DNA from: Paraburkholderia silvatlantica
Lineage (GTDB): Bacteria; Pseudomonadota; Gammaproteobacteria; Burkholderiales; Burkholderiaceae
Reading direction: 5' to 3'
Assembly: GCF_003096715.1 (NCBI RefSeq)
Contig: NZ_QEOL01000025.1
Span: forward strand, 85,506-149,505
DNA length: 64,000 nt
Positions 8,847-17,068 of this stretch are shown in pieces. The notes below the pieces were generated by a model. It saw nothing but the letters and a program-made list of their open reading frames with translations. It was not told where the DNA came from and did not search any database. Position numbers and translations under genes: made by a program. Each line of letters starts with the position of its first letter. The first letter of the stretch is position 1.

Positions 8847-9608
8847 ATGTCTGCACCAGAATCGTCACGGGCCCGGGGCGTGGACCGCGTGATCGGCATT
8901 CTCAGGGAACTGCATGTTGCGCGGCGTCCACTGACGATGCGCGAGCTGATCGAGGCGACGCGTGCGCCGCGTTCGAGCGTCTACGAACTGGTCACGATAC
9001 TCACGGACGCGGGTTGGCTCGAAACGGCCGCGGACGGCAGCGTGTTTTTCGGGCGCGAGATGCACTACTACGGCGCCGATTACGCGATGCACAACGATCT
9101 CATCAGCCGCGCGCATCAGACCATACTCGGTCTCGTGCGCAAGTACGACGAGACCACGCAACTGTGCATGCTCGAGGGCAACAAGTACACGGTGGTGCTG
9201 TCGGAAAACAGCGCGCGCCCGTTCAACATCACCTCCGATATCGGCGTGAAGGTGCCGATTCCGTGGACGGCGACGGGACGCCTGTTGCTCGGCGAGCTGA
9301 CAGACGACGACGTCCTTGCGCTGATTCCGGACGAAGACTACGTACTGGATGATGGTCGCCGCATCGGGTTCGACGACTTCATGCGGGACGTTCGCGACGC
9401 GGCTGCACGGGGCTATTGCTGCACGGAGGGCCTTTCGATGTCGTTCCGGCTCTGCATGGCCGCGCCCGTATGCGATCGTAGCGGCCTGCCCATCGCGGCG
9501 CTGTGCTTCATGACGGGGCGCGACACCGATCCCGCCAAGCGGGCCGCGATGCTCGACGATCTGATTGCCTCGGCGAAGGCGTTGTCGCAGCCGTCCATGC
9601 GGACGTGA
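8847..9608 (+). CDS. IclR family transcriptional regulator
   Basis: A 253-residue regulator. The N-terminal winged helix (about residues 10-75) has VDRVIGILRELHVARRPLT and the recognition segment APRSSVYELVTIL. The C-terminal effector domain shows TATGRLLL, DVRDAAARGYC and the usual small-molecule pocket layout. It lies 90 bases after the ATPase gene on the same strand and so probably controls the ABC importer. IclR proteins often sense an intermediate of the pathway they control; the ligand is unknown. Confidence 0.9.
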   Translation: MSAPESSRARGVDRVIGILRELHVARRPLTMRELIEATRAPRSSVYELVTILTDAGWLETAADGSVFFGREMHYYGADYAMHNDLISRAHQTILGLVRKYDETTQLCMLEGNKYTVVLSENSARPFNITSDIGVKVPIPWTATGRLLLGELTDDDVLALIPDEDYVLDDGRRIGFDDFMRDVRDAAARGYCCTEGLSMSFRLCMAAPVCDRSGLPIAALCFMTGRDTDPAKRAAMLDDLIASAKALSQPSMRT

Positions 9609-9697
9609 AGCCGGCCGCCAGCCCTGCTTGAGCGCCCCACTTCAAGGTTCTGCCGCTACCTGCCGATAACGCACTTACGCGTTATTGGACGATCACG

Positions 9698-10750
9698 ATG
9701 AGCCACGAAGAAGAAGATCTGGCCCGCAGTTCGCTTCAGGCCGCATTCCTGCGCCACGAGGACAGCCTTGCACCGCCCGGGCACCAGCCCGGCGAGGACA
9801 ACCCCGCCGTTTATCGCACACTGCTCGAATCCACCCGGGCGATCCCCTGGAAGATCGACTGGGCGACGATGCAGTTCGCCTATATCGGCCCGCAGATCGA
9901 AGCACTGCTCGGCTACGCGCCGTCCACGTGGAAAACGGTCGATGACTGGGTCGCGCGCATGCATCCGGACGACCGTGAGGCCGTGGTGAATTTTTGTGTC
10001 GCGCAGTCGCAGGCGGGCACCGATCACGAGGCGGACTATCGCGCGCTTACGGCGGACGGCGGCTACGTGTGGATTCGCGACGTTGTCCACGTCGTGCGCA
10101 AAGAGGACGGCGACGTCGACGCGCTGATCGGCTTCATGTTCGACATCAGCGAACGCAAGCGTACGGAGGAACGGCTCGCGGAACTCCAGCGCGAACTGGA
10201 ACGCCTCTCGCTGTCCGACAGTTTGACGGGCATCGGCAACCGTCGCATGTTCGACACGGTCATTGCGCGCGAATGGGCGAGTGCGGCAGTATCGTGCAAG
10301 CCGCTTTCGCTCGTGATGGTCGACATCGACTTCTTCAAGTCGTACAACGATTATTACGGTCACCTGCAGGGCGACGAATGTCTGAAGCGCATTGCGCGCG
10401 TGCTCGGCGAGGCAGCCGGAGCGAACGCGTTCCTGGGCCGGTTTGGCGGCGAGGAATTCGTGCTCGTGCTCGCCGACACCGACGCCGATCACGCCGTGCG
10501 CGTCGCGCAGCGTTGCCGCTCGCTGATCGCGGATGAAGGCATCGCGCATTTGCGCTCCCCGCACGGTCAGCGAGTCACGGCGAGCTTCGGAGTCGCCACC
10601 GGTGTGCCGAACGAAGGCATCGACGTCACAGCGTTCATCAATCTGGCGGATGCGCAGCTCTATCAGGCCAAGGATCAGGGACGCAACCGCATCGCGGCGG
10701 TGGACCGGGCAGGCATCGGCGGCGAAGGATTCAAGCTGCAGTCGCGCTGA
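9698..10750 (+). CDS. Diguanylate cyclase with PAS domain
   Basis: A 350-residue PAS-GGDEF protein that should make cyclic di-GMP from two GTP. The PAS-3-like domain covers about residues 45-155 and includes the AYIGPQIEALLGYAP and DDWVARMHPDDRE regions. The GGDEF domain begins at LSDSLTGIGNRRMFD. The metal/GTP motif DIDFFKSYNDYYGH and the active-site loop GGEEF (residues 250-254) are intact, so activity is likely. The inhibitory I-site RxxD expected just upstream reads GANA, so product inhibition at that site is probably lost. There is no membrane segment or signal peptide, so it acts in the cytosol. Confidence 0.94.
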   Translation: MSHEEEDLARSSLQAAFLRHEDSLAPPGHQPGEDNPAVYRTLLESTRAIPWKIDWATMQFAYIGPQIEALLGYAPSTWKTVDDWVARMHPDDREAVVNFCVAQSQAGTDHEADYRALTADGGYVWIRDVVHVVRKEDGDVDALIGFMFDISERKRTEERLAELQRELERLSLSDSLTGIGNRRMFDTVIAREWASAAVSCKPLSLVMVDIDFFKSYNDYYGHLQGDECLKRIARVLGEAAGANAFLGRFGGEEFVLVLADTDADHAVRVAQRCRSLIADEGIAHLRSPHGQRVTASFGVATGVPNEGIDVTAFINLADAQLYQAKDQGRNRIAAVDRAGIGGEGFKLQSR

Positions 10751-11110
10751 TCCTTGCTTTGATAGTGCGACGATCCTTCCGGCATACGGGCTCTTCACGA
10801 GAGTCGAGCGAGGGCAGTCCGGTCGGCGGTCGGGCCGTTGAGCCGATGGTGGATATAAAGCAGCGGTCCGCGAGCCGCACAGGCAGACGAAGAGGGCCGT
10901 GGGGTGGCACCCTTGTGTCCCTCGAGCTCTCACGCAACGGCGGTGATGTGAATAGCCAGTTCGAAACTGGCGCCCGTCAAGACATGGCCCGCTGTTGCGG
11001 CCTTTTTTCGGTTCTTCGCGGCTTCGGGGGAGGGCTCTTTTCGAACCTGACCGGTCTATCGAGCTTCTCGAAAGCGGTCAATCAGTCATCTATGGCGAGG
11101 CCACATCGTA
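10751..11110. other. Intergenic region with small hairpins
   Basis: About 360 bases between the convergent cyclase and glutathione transferase genes. A 7-bp hairpin, GCCAGTT (10955-10961) with AACTGGC (10965-10971), is followed by a short CCGC/GCGG stem (10989-11000) and a run of six T (11003-11008). The second could be a weak terminator for plus-strand transcription. No gene recognised. Confidence 0.3.
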
Positions 11111-11764
11111 TTACACCAACGGAGTTGCGAGCCCTTCCGTTTTGACTACGCGCTGGATCGCAGGTCGCGCTAGCATCCGTTGCAAATACTGACCGAGCAG
11201 TGGCCATTCGCGCGCGGGCTTCGTGAAGCCCCTTGTCCACCGGCAGAGCATGAATGCGTAGGGATCAAGAATCGTGTATTGGTTCCCCAGTAACCAAGGG
11301 CCATCGCTCGATTGAAGTTGCGACTCCAACTGGTCAAGCAAGATGTCGATCTTCGATTCAGCATGAGTCTGCACTTGGTTCGCACCCAGCGCGTTGCCGG
11401 CATCCACCCAACGCTCGGGATAAAAATAGACAATCAACGCCGCTTGCAGTGTGTTCGTCAACCACATGAGCCATTTGTAAAATTCGGCCCGTTCCGGCGT
11501 TCCCAGTGTGGGCGCCATGCCGCTTTCTGGATGTGTGTCCGCCAAATGCAGGCAAATGGCAGCCGTCTCATACAGCACCATGTCGCCATCAACCAATACC
11601 GGAATCAATCCGTTGGGATTTAGTCGTAGATAGTCCGCTGACTTGTGCTCGTCCTGCGTGCGATCTACAAGCACTAACCCGAAAGGCTGGCCGATTTCTT
11701 CCAGAACAATGTGGGGGGCCATGCTTGCGTTGCTGGGGTAATAGAACAATTTTTTGATGGTCAT
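11111..11764 (-). CDS. Glutathione S-transferase family protein
   Basis: A 217-residue two-domain GST. The N-terminal thioredoxin-like domain reads KKLFYYPSNASMAPHIVLEE, NPNGLIPVLVDGD (cis-proline) and LYETAAICLHLAD (glutathione-binding Glu-Thr). The C-terminal helical domain includes the GNQYTILDPYAF region, matching the N-capping motif. GSTs conjugate glutathione or act as peroxidases or isomerases; the substrate is not predictable. Base composition is unusual: two 60-base rows I counted inside it had 33 and 29 G+C, against 41 in a row of the next gene, which suggests recent acquisition. Confidence 0.9.
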   Translation of the reverse strand: MTIKKLFYYPSNASMAPHIVLEEIGQPFGLVLVDRTQDEHKSADYLRLNPNGLIPVLVDGDMVLYETAAICLHLADTHPESGMAPTLGTPERAEFYKWLMWLTNTLQAALIVYFYPERWVDAGNALGANQVQTHAESKIDILLDQLESQLQSSDGPWLLGNQYTILDPYAFMLCRWTRGFTKPAREWPLLGQYLQRMLARPAIQRVVKTEGLATPLV

Positions 11765-12029
11765 ATTTAACGTTGATTGCCTATACCTAGATTGTCTTGC
11801 ACATCATGACGCTGTGGTTACCCGCGCTCACCCGCTGCGAATATACACCGCGCAATCGTTGACGATCTACGCGCCGACGTCGACTGTCGCTTCCTGGCCG
11901 GGAAGGAGCATCTCCTGCTGATTCTCCGCCTCGACGCGCCAAACTCGTCAAGCGTCTCGGACAGGACGCGCCGCTGGATTGGCAGAGATCCGTGCACGCA
12001 TGACGACGACCTTACCGATCTCGCAAACC
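11765..12029. other. Intergenic region
   Basis: Between the glutathione transferase and the HD/LuxR gene, both on the minus strand. A plus-strand frame around 11850-11935 reads LRADVDCRFLAGKEHLLLILRLD, which looks protein-like but has no start or family I can name. Possibly the relic of a gene. Confidence 0.2.
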
Positions 12030-13526
12030 TCACAGCAGACCCAATGTCGACGCCTTCAAGGTCGCGGCAGCGCGCGTCGAGCATTCGAGTTTGCGAAACA
12101 CGCTCTCCATGTGCGTGCGTATCGTGCTCGGACTGAGTTCGAGCTCCCGGGCTGCCTCCTTGTTGCTCGCGCCGTGACTGATGAAACGCAATACTTCGAT
12201 CTCGCGCGCCGTAAGCCGGATTGCCGACTGCCGCGGCCGTGCGCTGCCGGACGGCGCTTCGCCGGCATAGAGCATCGCTTCGACAACCTCTCTGTCGAAG
12301 CGCCCCGTGTCGGCCTCAGCGCGCATTAACGAGGCGGCTTCTGTAGCGGTTAGCGCATCGCGCCATGGCCGCTTTTGTCCCAGCGCGACCCACGCGACTG
12401 CCGCACTGAGTACACGGGCGTTGAGCGACAGCGCGCCTTCACCAGCGCCGCGGAAGTAGCCGCTCCCGTCGGAGCGCTCGTAGGCGTGAGATGCCAGCTC
12501 CGCCGCCTGCGCAAGTGTGCCGGTCTGCTTGCCGGCGCGAGCCGTCCAGTACGGCACGAGCCTCACTTTCTCCCATTCCGCCGCGCTTAAACGCCCGGGT
12601 GAATTCCAGATCGCGTTGGGCACCGCAGCCCGTCCGATTCCATGAATCAGTCCCGCCTGGTACACCTGGGCCAGGGCCGGGTCATCGCCGCCCAGCCGGG
12701 CCAGGCATGCGGCGGCAGCCGATGCGACTGCCCGCGAATGACCCGTCATCCACGGCAGTTTCAGGTCAATCACATCGGCGATGAGTTCGACGGACGTCGT
12801 CTCCTGCATGTGAGGCGTGACGATTGCGTCGGCCAGCGTGGCGGGTTCGAGCAGCGCAAGCCTGTCGAGCCAGTCAGTGGCGCGATCTGTGACCAGCAGG
12901 GCGAGTTCGCGCGGATAACGCATACCGGACTGCTCCTCGATCAGCGCGAGGGCGCGAGGCAGGCCATAGACGCGGCTGAAGATTTCAAGGTCGCTGGCCA
13001 GCGCCACCATGAGGACAGCGCGCGGCACCGACGTGCCTGAGAGTCCGTCGGGAAGGCCGTTGCCGTCCCATGTTTCGAAAATATGGCGTAGCGCGGCTTC
13101 GGTTTCGGCAGACAGCCGCAGTATGCGCGCGACTTCGCCAGACACCTCGCAGTGAATCTGCGCGAGCGGGATCAACGCGTCTCGTACGCCGAGCGGATCG
13201 AGCGATTTCGCCCAGTCTTTGCGTTGCGCCAGCATGGCTGCGCGCGCGGCCACGTCGTCGCCCAGTGCGTCGGAGAATCCAGGTGCATTGGCCGTGCAGC
13301 CCGACCAGCGCAGCAACGCAGCTTCCACCGCCGTCGCGACACTCATGTCGCGTTCGCCGGCTGCGCGGGCCAGTTGCGCGGCAAGCCAGGCCGTTCGCAG
13401 TGAATGGTCGGTCGGCTGCCCCATGCTGAGATCACCGACAAAGGCCAGCGCCTTCACCGCGTCGTAAGCCGGCACCAATGCGTGCCTGGCGGGGGCGTTT
13501 CCGTGTTCCTTCTGCGCTGCATCCAT
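12030..13526 (-). CDS. Degenerate HD-GYP-like protein fused to a LuxR DNA-binding domain
   Basis: A 498-residue protein. Two HD-GYP-like halves are visible: the first ends with IFETWDGNGLPDGLSGTSVP, the second with LIHGIGRAAVPNAIWNSPGRL and HAYERSDGSGYFRG. The last 60 or so residues (LTAREIEVLRFISHGASNKEA, SPSTIRTHMESVFRKLECSTR) are a LuxR/NarL helix-turn-helix. In catalytic HD-GYP proteins the metal motif is HDxGK and HHExxDGxGYP; here the Asp is Gly and the HHE is altered, so hydrolysis of cyclic di-GMP is doubtful. It may instead be a ligand-responsive transcription factor. A similar HD/LuxR architecture is, as I recall, common in Actinobacteria. A diguanylate cyclase lies about 1.3 kb away. 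Confidence 0.82.
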   Translation of the reverse strand: MDAAQKEHGNAPARHALVPAYDAVKALAFVGDLSMGQPTDHSLRTAWLAAQLARAAGERDMSVATAVEAALLRWSGCTANAPGFSDALGDDVAARAAMLAQRKDWAKSLDPLGVRDALIPLAQIHCEVSGEVARILRLSAETEAALRHIFETWDGNGLPDGLSGTSVPRAVLMVALASDLEIFSRVYGLPRALALIEEQSGMRYPRELALLVTDRATDWLDRLALLEPATLADAIVTPHMQETTSVELIADVIDLKLPWMTGHSRAVASAAAACLARLGGDDPALAQVYQAGLIHGIGRAAVPNAIWNSPGRLSAAEWEKVRLVPYWTARAGKQTGTLAQAAELASHAYERSDGSGYFRGAGEGALSLNARVLSAAVAWVALGQKRPWRDALTATEAASLMRAEADTGRFDREVVEAMLYAGEAPSGSARPRQSAIRLTAREIEVLRFISHGASNKEAARELELSPSTIRTHMESVFRKLECSTRAAATLKASTLGLL

Positions 13527-13713
13527 GCAAGTCGTCCGTTATTGCAGCAGGCGGCGTAGCGCGAGGATCGGACATTTGACCGATACCGCCGCGCGCCTTG
13601 GGCTGCGATTCTAACTGTCACGCCGGCCCATGGCAGGGCATGAACCGCGAGGAACCGCCTGCAGGGCAATCGACCGGCCAGGTATTGTAAAACTTCCCTC
13701 AGTTGAGGCCGCT

Positions 13714-14307
13714 TTGAGTCACACCACAATCCATCCTGGCTGGGTTCGGATCTTTCACTGGATCAACGCCGCGACTGTTATTGCCATGTGTCTGAGTGGC
13801 TGGCAGGTCTACGACGCGTCGCCGGTCTTCCGCGCGATCCGCTTTCCTGCGTCGATCACGCTCGGCGGCTGGCTCGGTGGCGCGCTGCTCTGGCACTTTG
13901 CACTCATGTGGGTGCTCGTGGCGAACGTTATCGTCTATCTCGGGATGGGCCTCGTCACGGGCCGGCTGCGCAACACGCTGCTGCCTGTCGGCGTGTGCGC
14001 CATTGCGCGCGACATGCTCGCAGCCCTTCAGGGCAAGCTCGGTCACGAAGATCTCAGCCAGTACAACGCGGTGCAGAAGTCTGCCTATCTCCTCGCGCTT
14101 GCCGATCTCGTGTTGCTCGTGCTGTCGGGACTGGCGATCTGGAAACCGGTGCAATTCCCTGTGCTTGCCGGTGCGATGGGCGGATTCGACAACGCGCGCG
14201 TCGTCCACTTCGTCGCGATGGCTGTCATCGTCGCTTTCCTCGCCGTTCATCTGGCCATGGTCGCGCTGGTGCCGCGCTCCCTGCTCGCCATGATCCGAGG
14301 CCGATAA
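13714..14307 (+). CDS. Cytochrome b561-like membrane protein
   Basis: About 197 residues with four membrane segments and paired histidines placed for two b hemes: HPGWVRIFHWINA in the first helix, LLWHFALMWV, and VVHFVAMAVIVAFLAVHL near the end. Such proteins carry electrons between the quinone pool and a periplasmic partner. The next gene, two bases later, encodes a molybdopterin oxidoreductase, so this is probably its membrane electron carrier, like MsrQ for MsrP. The start is taken as TTG at 13714, where the protein begins with the family's N-terminal helix; no ATG fits. Confidence 0.85.
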   Translation: MSHTTIHPGWVRIFHWINAATVIAMCLSGWQVYDASPVFRAIRFPASITLGGWLGGALLWHFALMWVLVANVIVYLGMGLVTGRLRNTLLPVGVCAIARDMLAALQGKLGHEDLSQYNAVQKSAYLLALADLVLLVLSGLAIWKPVQFPVLAGAMGGFDNARVVHFVAMAVIVAFLAVHLAMVALVPRSLLAMIRGR

Positions 14308-14309
14308 CC

Positions 14310-15101
14310 ATGCGCTCCCGTCAACCCGTGCGAAAACCCGACCCGACGTACCGTCCGGACGCGGCGTCGATCATTCAGGACGCGCACCGGGAACTCAAAT
14401 CGCCGGCGCGGCGTCTGCTCGGCAAGCGCATTCTCACGCTCGGCGGTCTGGTGTTGCTGTCGGGATGCGATCTGACCAGCGACAAGTCGGTCGACGCCAT
14501 GCTGCGCAAGATGTCGGCGTTCAACGACGACGCCCAGGCACTGCTATTCGATCCACGCAAACTGGCGCCGACCTATCCGGAGTCGATGATCGCGCGCCCG
14601 TTCCCGTTCAATGCGTTCTACGACATCGACCAGGTGCCGGACGTCGATGCGCGAACCTACCGTCTCGAAATTGGCGGGCTGGTTGGCGGCAAACGCAACT
14701 GGACGCTCGACGAGTTGCGCTCGCTCCCCCAGCAGGACCAGATTACCCGGCATATCTGCATCGAAGGCTGGAGTGCGATCGGAAGATGGGGCGGCGTGCG
14801 CTTCTCCGATTTCCTCGCGCGCGCCGGCGCCGATATGCGGGCGAAATATGTTGCGCTGCATTGTGCGGACAACTACTGGACCAGCATCGACATGCCGACC
14901 GCGCTGCATCCGCAGACGCAGCTCACGCTGACCTACGACGGCGACGTGCTGCCTCCGAAGTACGGTTTCCCGATGAAGCTGCGCATGCCGACGAAGCTCG
15001 GCTACAAGAACGCGAAGCATATTGTCGCCATCACGGTGACGAATGAATTTCCCGGCGGTTACTGGGAAAACCAGGGATACAACTGGTTCGGTGGCTCCTG
15101 A
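14310..15101 (+). CDS. Molybdopterin-dependent oxidoreductase of the sulfite oxidase fold, exported
   Basis: A 263-residue protein of the YedY/MsrP-like sulfite oxidase superfamily. The Mo ligand is probably Cys150 in HICIEGWSAIGRWGG. RPFPFNAFYDIDQVP, the DYNW-type segment DNYWTSIDM and GFPMKLRMPTKLGYKNAKHI fit the family. The N-terminus has RRLLGKR followed by a hydrophobic stretch ending in LLSGC, which reads as a Tat-type lipoprotein signal, sensible because this cofactor is inserted before export. It is coupled to the preceding cytochrome b. Possible substrates include sulfoxides or sulfite; the sequence does not decide. Confidence 0.88.
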   Translation: MRSRQPVRKPDPTYRPDAASIIQDAHRELKSPARRLLGKRILTLGGLVLLSGCDLTSDKSVDAMLRKMSAFNDDAQALLFDPRKLAPTYPESMIARPFPFNAFYDIDQVPDVDARTYRLEIGGLVGGKRNWTLDELRSLPQQDQITRHICIEGWSAIGRWGGVRFSDFLARAGADMRAKYVALHCADNYWTSIDMPTALHPQTQLTLTYDGDVLPPKYGFPMKLRMPTKLGYKNAKHIVAITVTNEFPGGYWENQGYNWFGGS

Positions 15102-15167
15102 GCCGCCAATGCCGCCAATACCGCTAACGACAGAGTCTTTTGACACAACACACCATACGGAGCATTC

Positions 15168-15782
15168 ATGGCCCTTCGATTCAAACTTGCTGTTTCCCTG
15201 GTTACGCTGGCTTTTGCCGGTGCCGCCGTCGCGCAATCCCCGGCCGGCAAGCCCGAGCGCATTCGTGGCGAGATCGTGTCCGTGTCCGGCGATATGCTGA
15301 AGGTGCACCGTCATAGCGGCGACACGGTCACCATAGAGGTCAAGAACTCGGTGAGCGTCAATGCCGTCAAGCCCATCCAGTTGGCCGACATCAAGCCCGG
15401 CTCCTACGTCGGCACCGCGGCAATGACCGGGGCGGACGGCAAGCTGACGGCGAGGGAAGTGCTGGTCTTCCCGGATGCCGCGCGCGGTATGGGCGAAGGG
15501 CATTACGCATGGGACTTCGGTACCAACAGCACAATGACGAATGCCAATGTCGACAGCGTCGTGCAGGGTACCAGCGGACGGGACCTCAAACTGTCTTACA
15601 AGGGAGGGAATAACGTCGTCACCGTGCCGGCCAACGTTCCGGTCGTGACGCTGATTCCCGCGACCCGTGCTGATCTGACGGCTGGCAAGGCGGTATTCGT
15701 CGTCGCGACGCCGGAGGCGAATGACCGTTACGACGGCCATGTGATCGTGGTCGAAAAAGATGGCGTGGTCCCGCCGATGTGA
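15168..15782 (+). CDS. Exported protein of unknown function (DUF5666-like)
   Basis: A 204-residue protein with a clear signal peptide (first 22 residues, ending AVAQS). The mature part begins with RIRGEIVSVSGDMLKVHRHSGDTVTIEV, a small beta-barrel pattern like the DUF5666 family, and continues with repeated beta-rich stretches. It lies 66 bases after the molybdoprotein gene and is probably cotranscribed. I do not recognise a function. It has no cysteines, so it is not itself a heme or metal-cluster carrier. Confidence 0.7.
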   Translation: MALRFKLAVSLVTLAFAGAAVAQSPAGKPERIRGEIVSVSGDMLKVHRHSGDTVTIEVKNSVSVNAVKPIQLADIKPGSYVGTAAMTGADGKLTAREVLVFPDAARGMGEGHYAWDFGTNSTMTNANVDSVVQGTSGRDLKLSYKGGNNVVTVPANVPVVTLIPATRADLTAGKAVFVVATPEANDRYDGHVIVVEKDGVVPPM

Positions 15783-16082
15783 GCCTGGCCATCGGTATCT
15801 GGTTGCCGCGATAGCACACTGCGTCAAACGCTCGGCTTGCTGATCTTCGTTGTGGGCGCGCTTCGCCTCGCGGCGGATATCTTCCGGTACGCGCCTGGCG
15901 TGGGGTCGCCGCGCACCCGAACCCGCGTAGCACCCTGTCTGCGAATCACGCCGGCTGACATTGACCGTGTGCGCAGACAGGATTTCATGAACGAATATAC
16001 AGGCCGGCGAAGGAATGCATTCAGCCTCGCGACGCTAATGACCCTGGGGCAAGGCGCCCGGCCGGCGGCGAGTCATGCGTGG
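15783..16082. other. Intergenic region
   Basis: 300 bases between two convergent genes. I see no gene, tRNA or clear terminator hairpin in it. Confidence 0.4.
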
Positions 16083-16937
16083 TCAGCAGCCACACTTCCA
16101 TTGCGGCTGGGACAATGTCATGCCGTGCTGTCCGTTGTACGCGGCAACCGCGGGCGGCGTCCATCCCTCCAGCATCTGCGGTGCGAGCCGGTAGATCTCG
16201 ATGCCCAGCGGACGGCATACCTCCAGCGGATCGCGCGCGTCCGGCCCCCACATCGGCAGCGACAGATCGCCGCCCGGGCAGGTCGAGAGCGCGCACAGCA
16301 GGTCGATTTCCGCGAAAAATTCGAGGTAATCGCCCTTCTTCGCCGGGCAGGCTTTCATGAAGTACTTGTCTTCGAGATTCAGCCCGGTGCACTGGAACAC
16401 GTTCAGCACGTCCTGCACGTCGTATTCGGTCAAGCCATAGGGCGCGATTGCCCGCGTCAGGTTCGAGTGGCAGTGGAAATGAAAATCCTCCCCAGTCAGC
16501 ATGCGGTTCACGTACGGGTCGCAGCGCGTGCCGAGCAGATCGTGAACGCGGCCACCGTGCTCGTCGACGCCGTAGTCGGCGAGACTGTCGTCGGTGATCG
16601 TCACCATCGGGCGCAGGAATGGCAGCGTCGACCACAGGCGATCGAAAGTGCTGACGTGCGCCTGCTGCAACTGGCGCGTGCGCGAGGCCCACATGCGCTC
16701 GCGCGGGTTGTGCAGGTTCCACATGTTCAGGTCGGCGACTTGCGGACCTTCGATCGTGACGATCCGGAACACGTGACCGGCCGGAACCGTCCATGCCTGC
16801 CCCGAGCGGATGGGCACCACGATCGATTCGACCAGCGTGCGCGTCTCGTGCTCCGAGGCGATGCGCCGATAGAACGCGCGGTCGGGATCGAGCGCGGAAC
16901 CCTTCGTGGATTGATAGGCGGCAGGGTAATTCAACAT
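16083..16937 (-). CDS. DUF1989 (urea carboxylase-associated family) protein, copy A
   Basis: A 284-residue protein of the DUF1989 family, members of which are found near urea carboxylase and guanidine/urea-type genes. Conserved features: VVPIRSGQAWTVPAGHVFRI, DLLGTRCDPYVN, the His-rich FHFHCHSNLTRAI, CPGGDLSLPMWG and a C-terminal CGC. The Cys and His clusters suggest a metal site. An AAGGAA precedes the ATG. It is the last gene of a minus-strand series with an ABC importer and a GntR regulator. A second copy at 55355-56209 differs at about 29 of 284 residues by my hand alignment. The reaction is not established. Confidence 0.85.
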   Translation of the reverse strand: MLNYPAAYQSTKGSALDPDRAFYRRIASEHETRTLVESIVVPIRSGQAWTVPAGHVFRIVTIEGPQVADLNMWNLHNPRERMWASRTRQLQQAHVSTFDRLWSTLPFLRPMVTITDDSLADYGVDEHGGRVHDLLGTRCDPYVNRMLTGEDFHFHCHSNLTRAIAPYGLTEYDVQDVLNVFQCTGLNLEDKYFMKACPAKKGDYLEFFAEIDLLCALSTCPGGDLSLPMWGPDARDPLEVCRPLGIEIYRLAPQMLEGWTPPAVAAYNGQHGMTLSQPQWKCGC

Positions 16938-17068
16938 GGTTAATATTCCTTATTGAGTGCGCGAACGGGATGCGCTCGTCAAGCGCCCTCGCCCGTTTGC
17001 AAGTTAGCGGGTGAACAGGTCGATGAATGAAGGCATGGCGCTCGGCAACGCCGCCACGCATCCGCGAG

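Noticed and set aside
10955..11008. Hairpins after the diguanylate cyclase as a riboswitch
   Set aside because: Only two short stems and a T-run are present; no conserved riboswitch core that I recognise, and no gene follows on that strand.
10995..11145. Plus-strand frame reading IELLESGQSVIYGEATSYY
   Set aside because: Protein-like, but it runs into the antisense of the glutathione transferase, has no start, and I could not assign a family.
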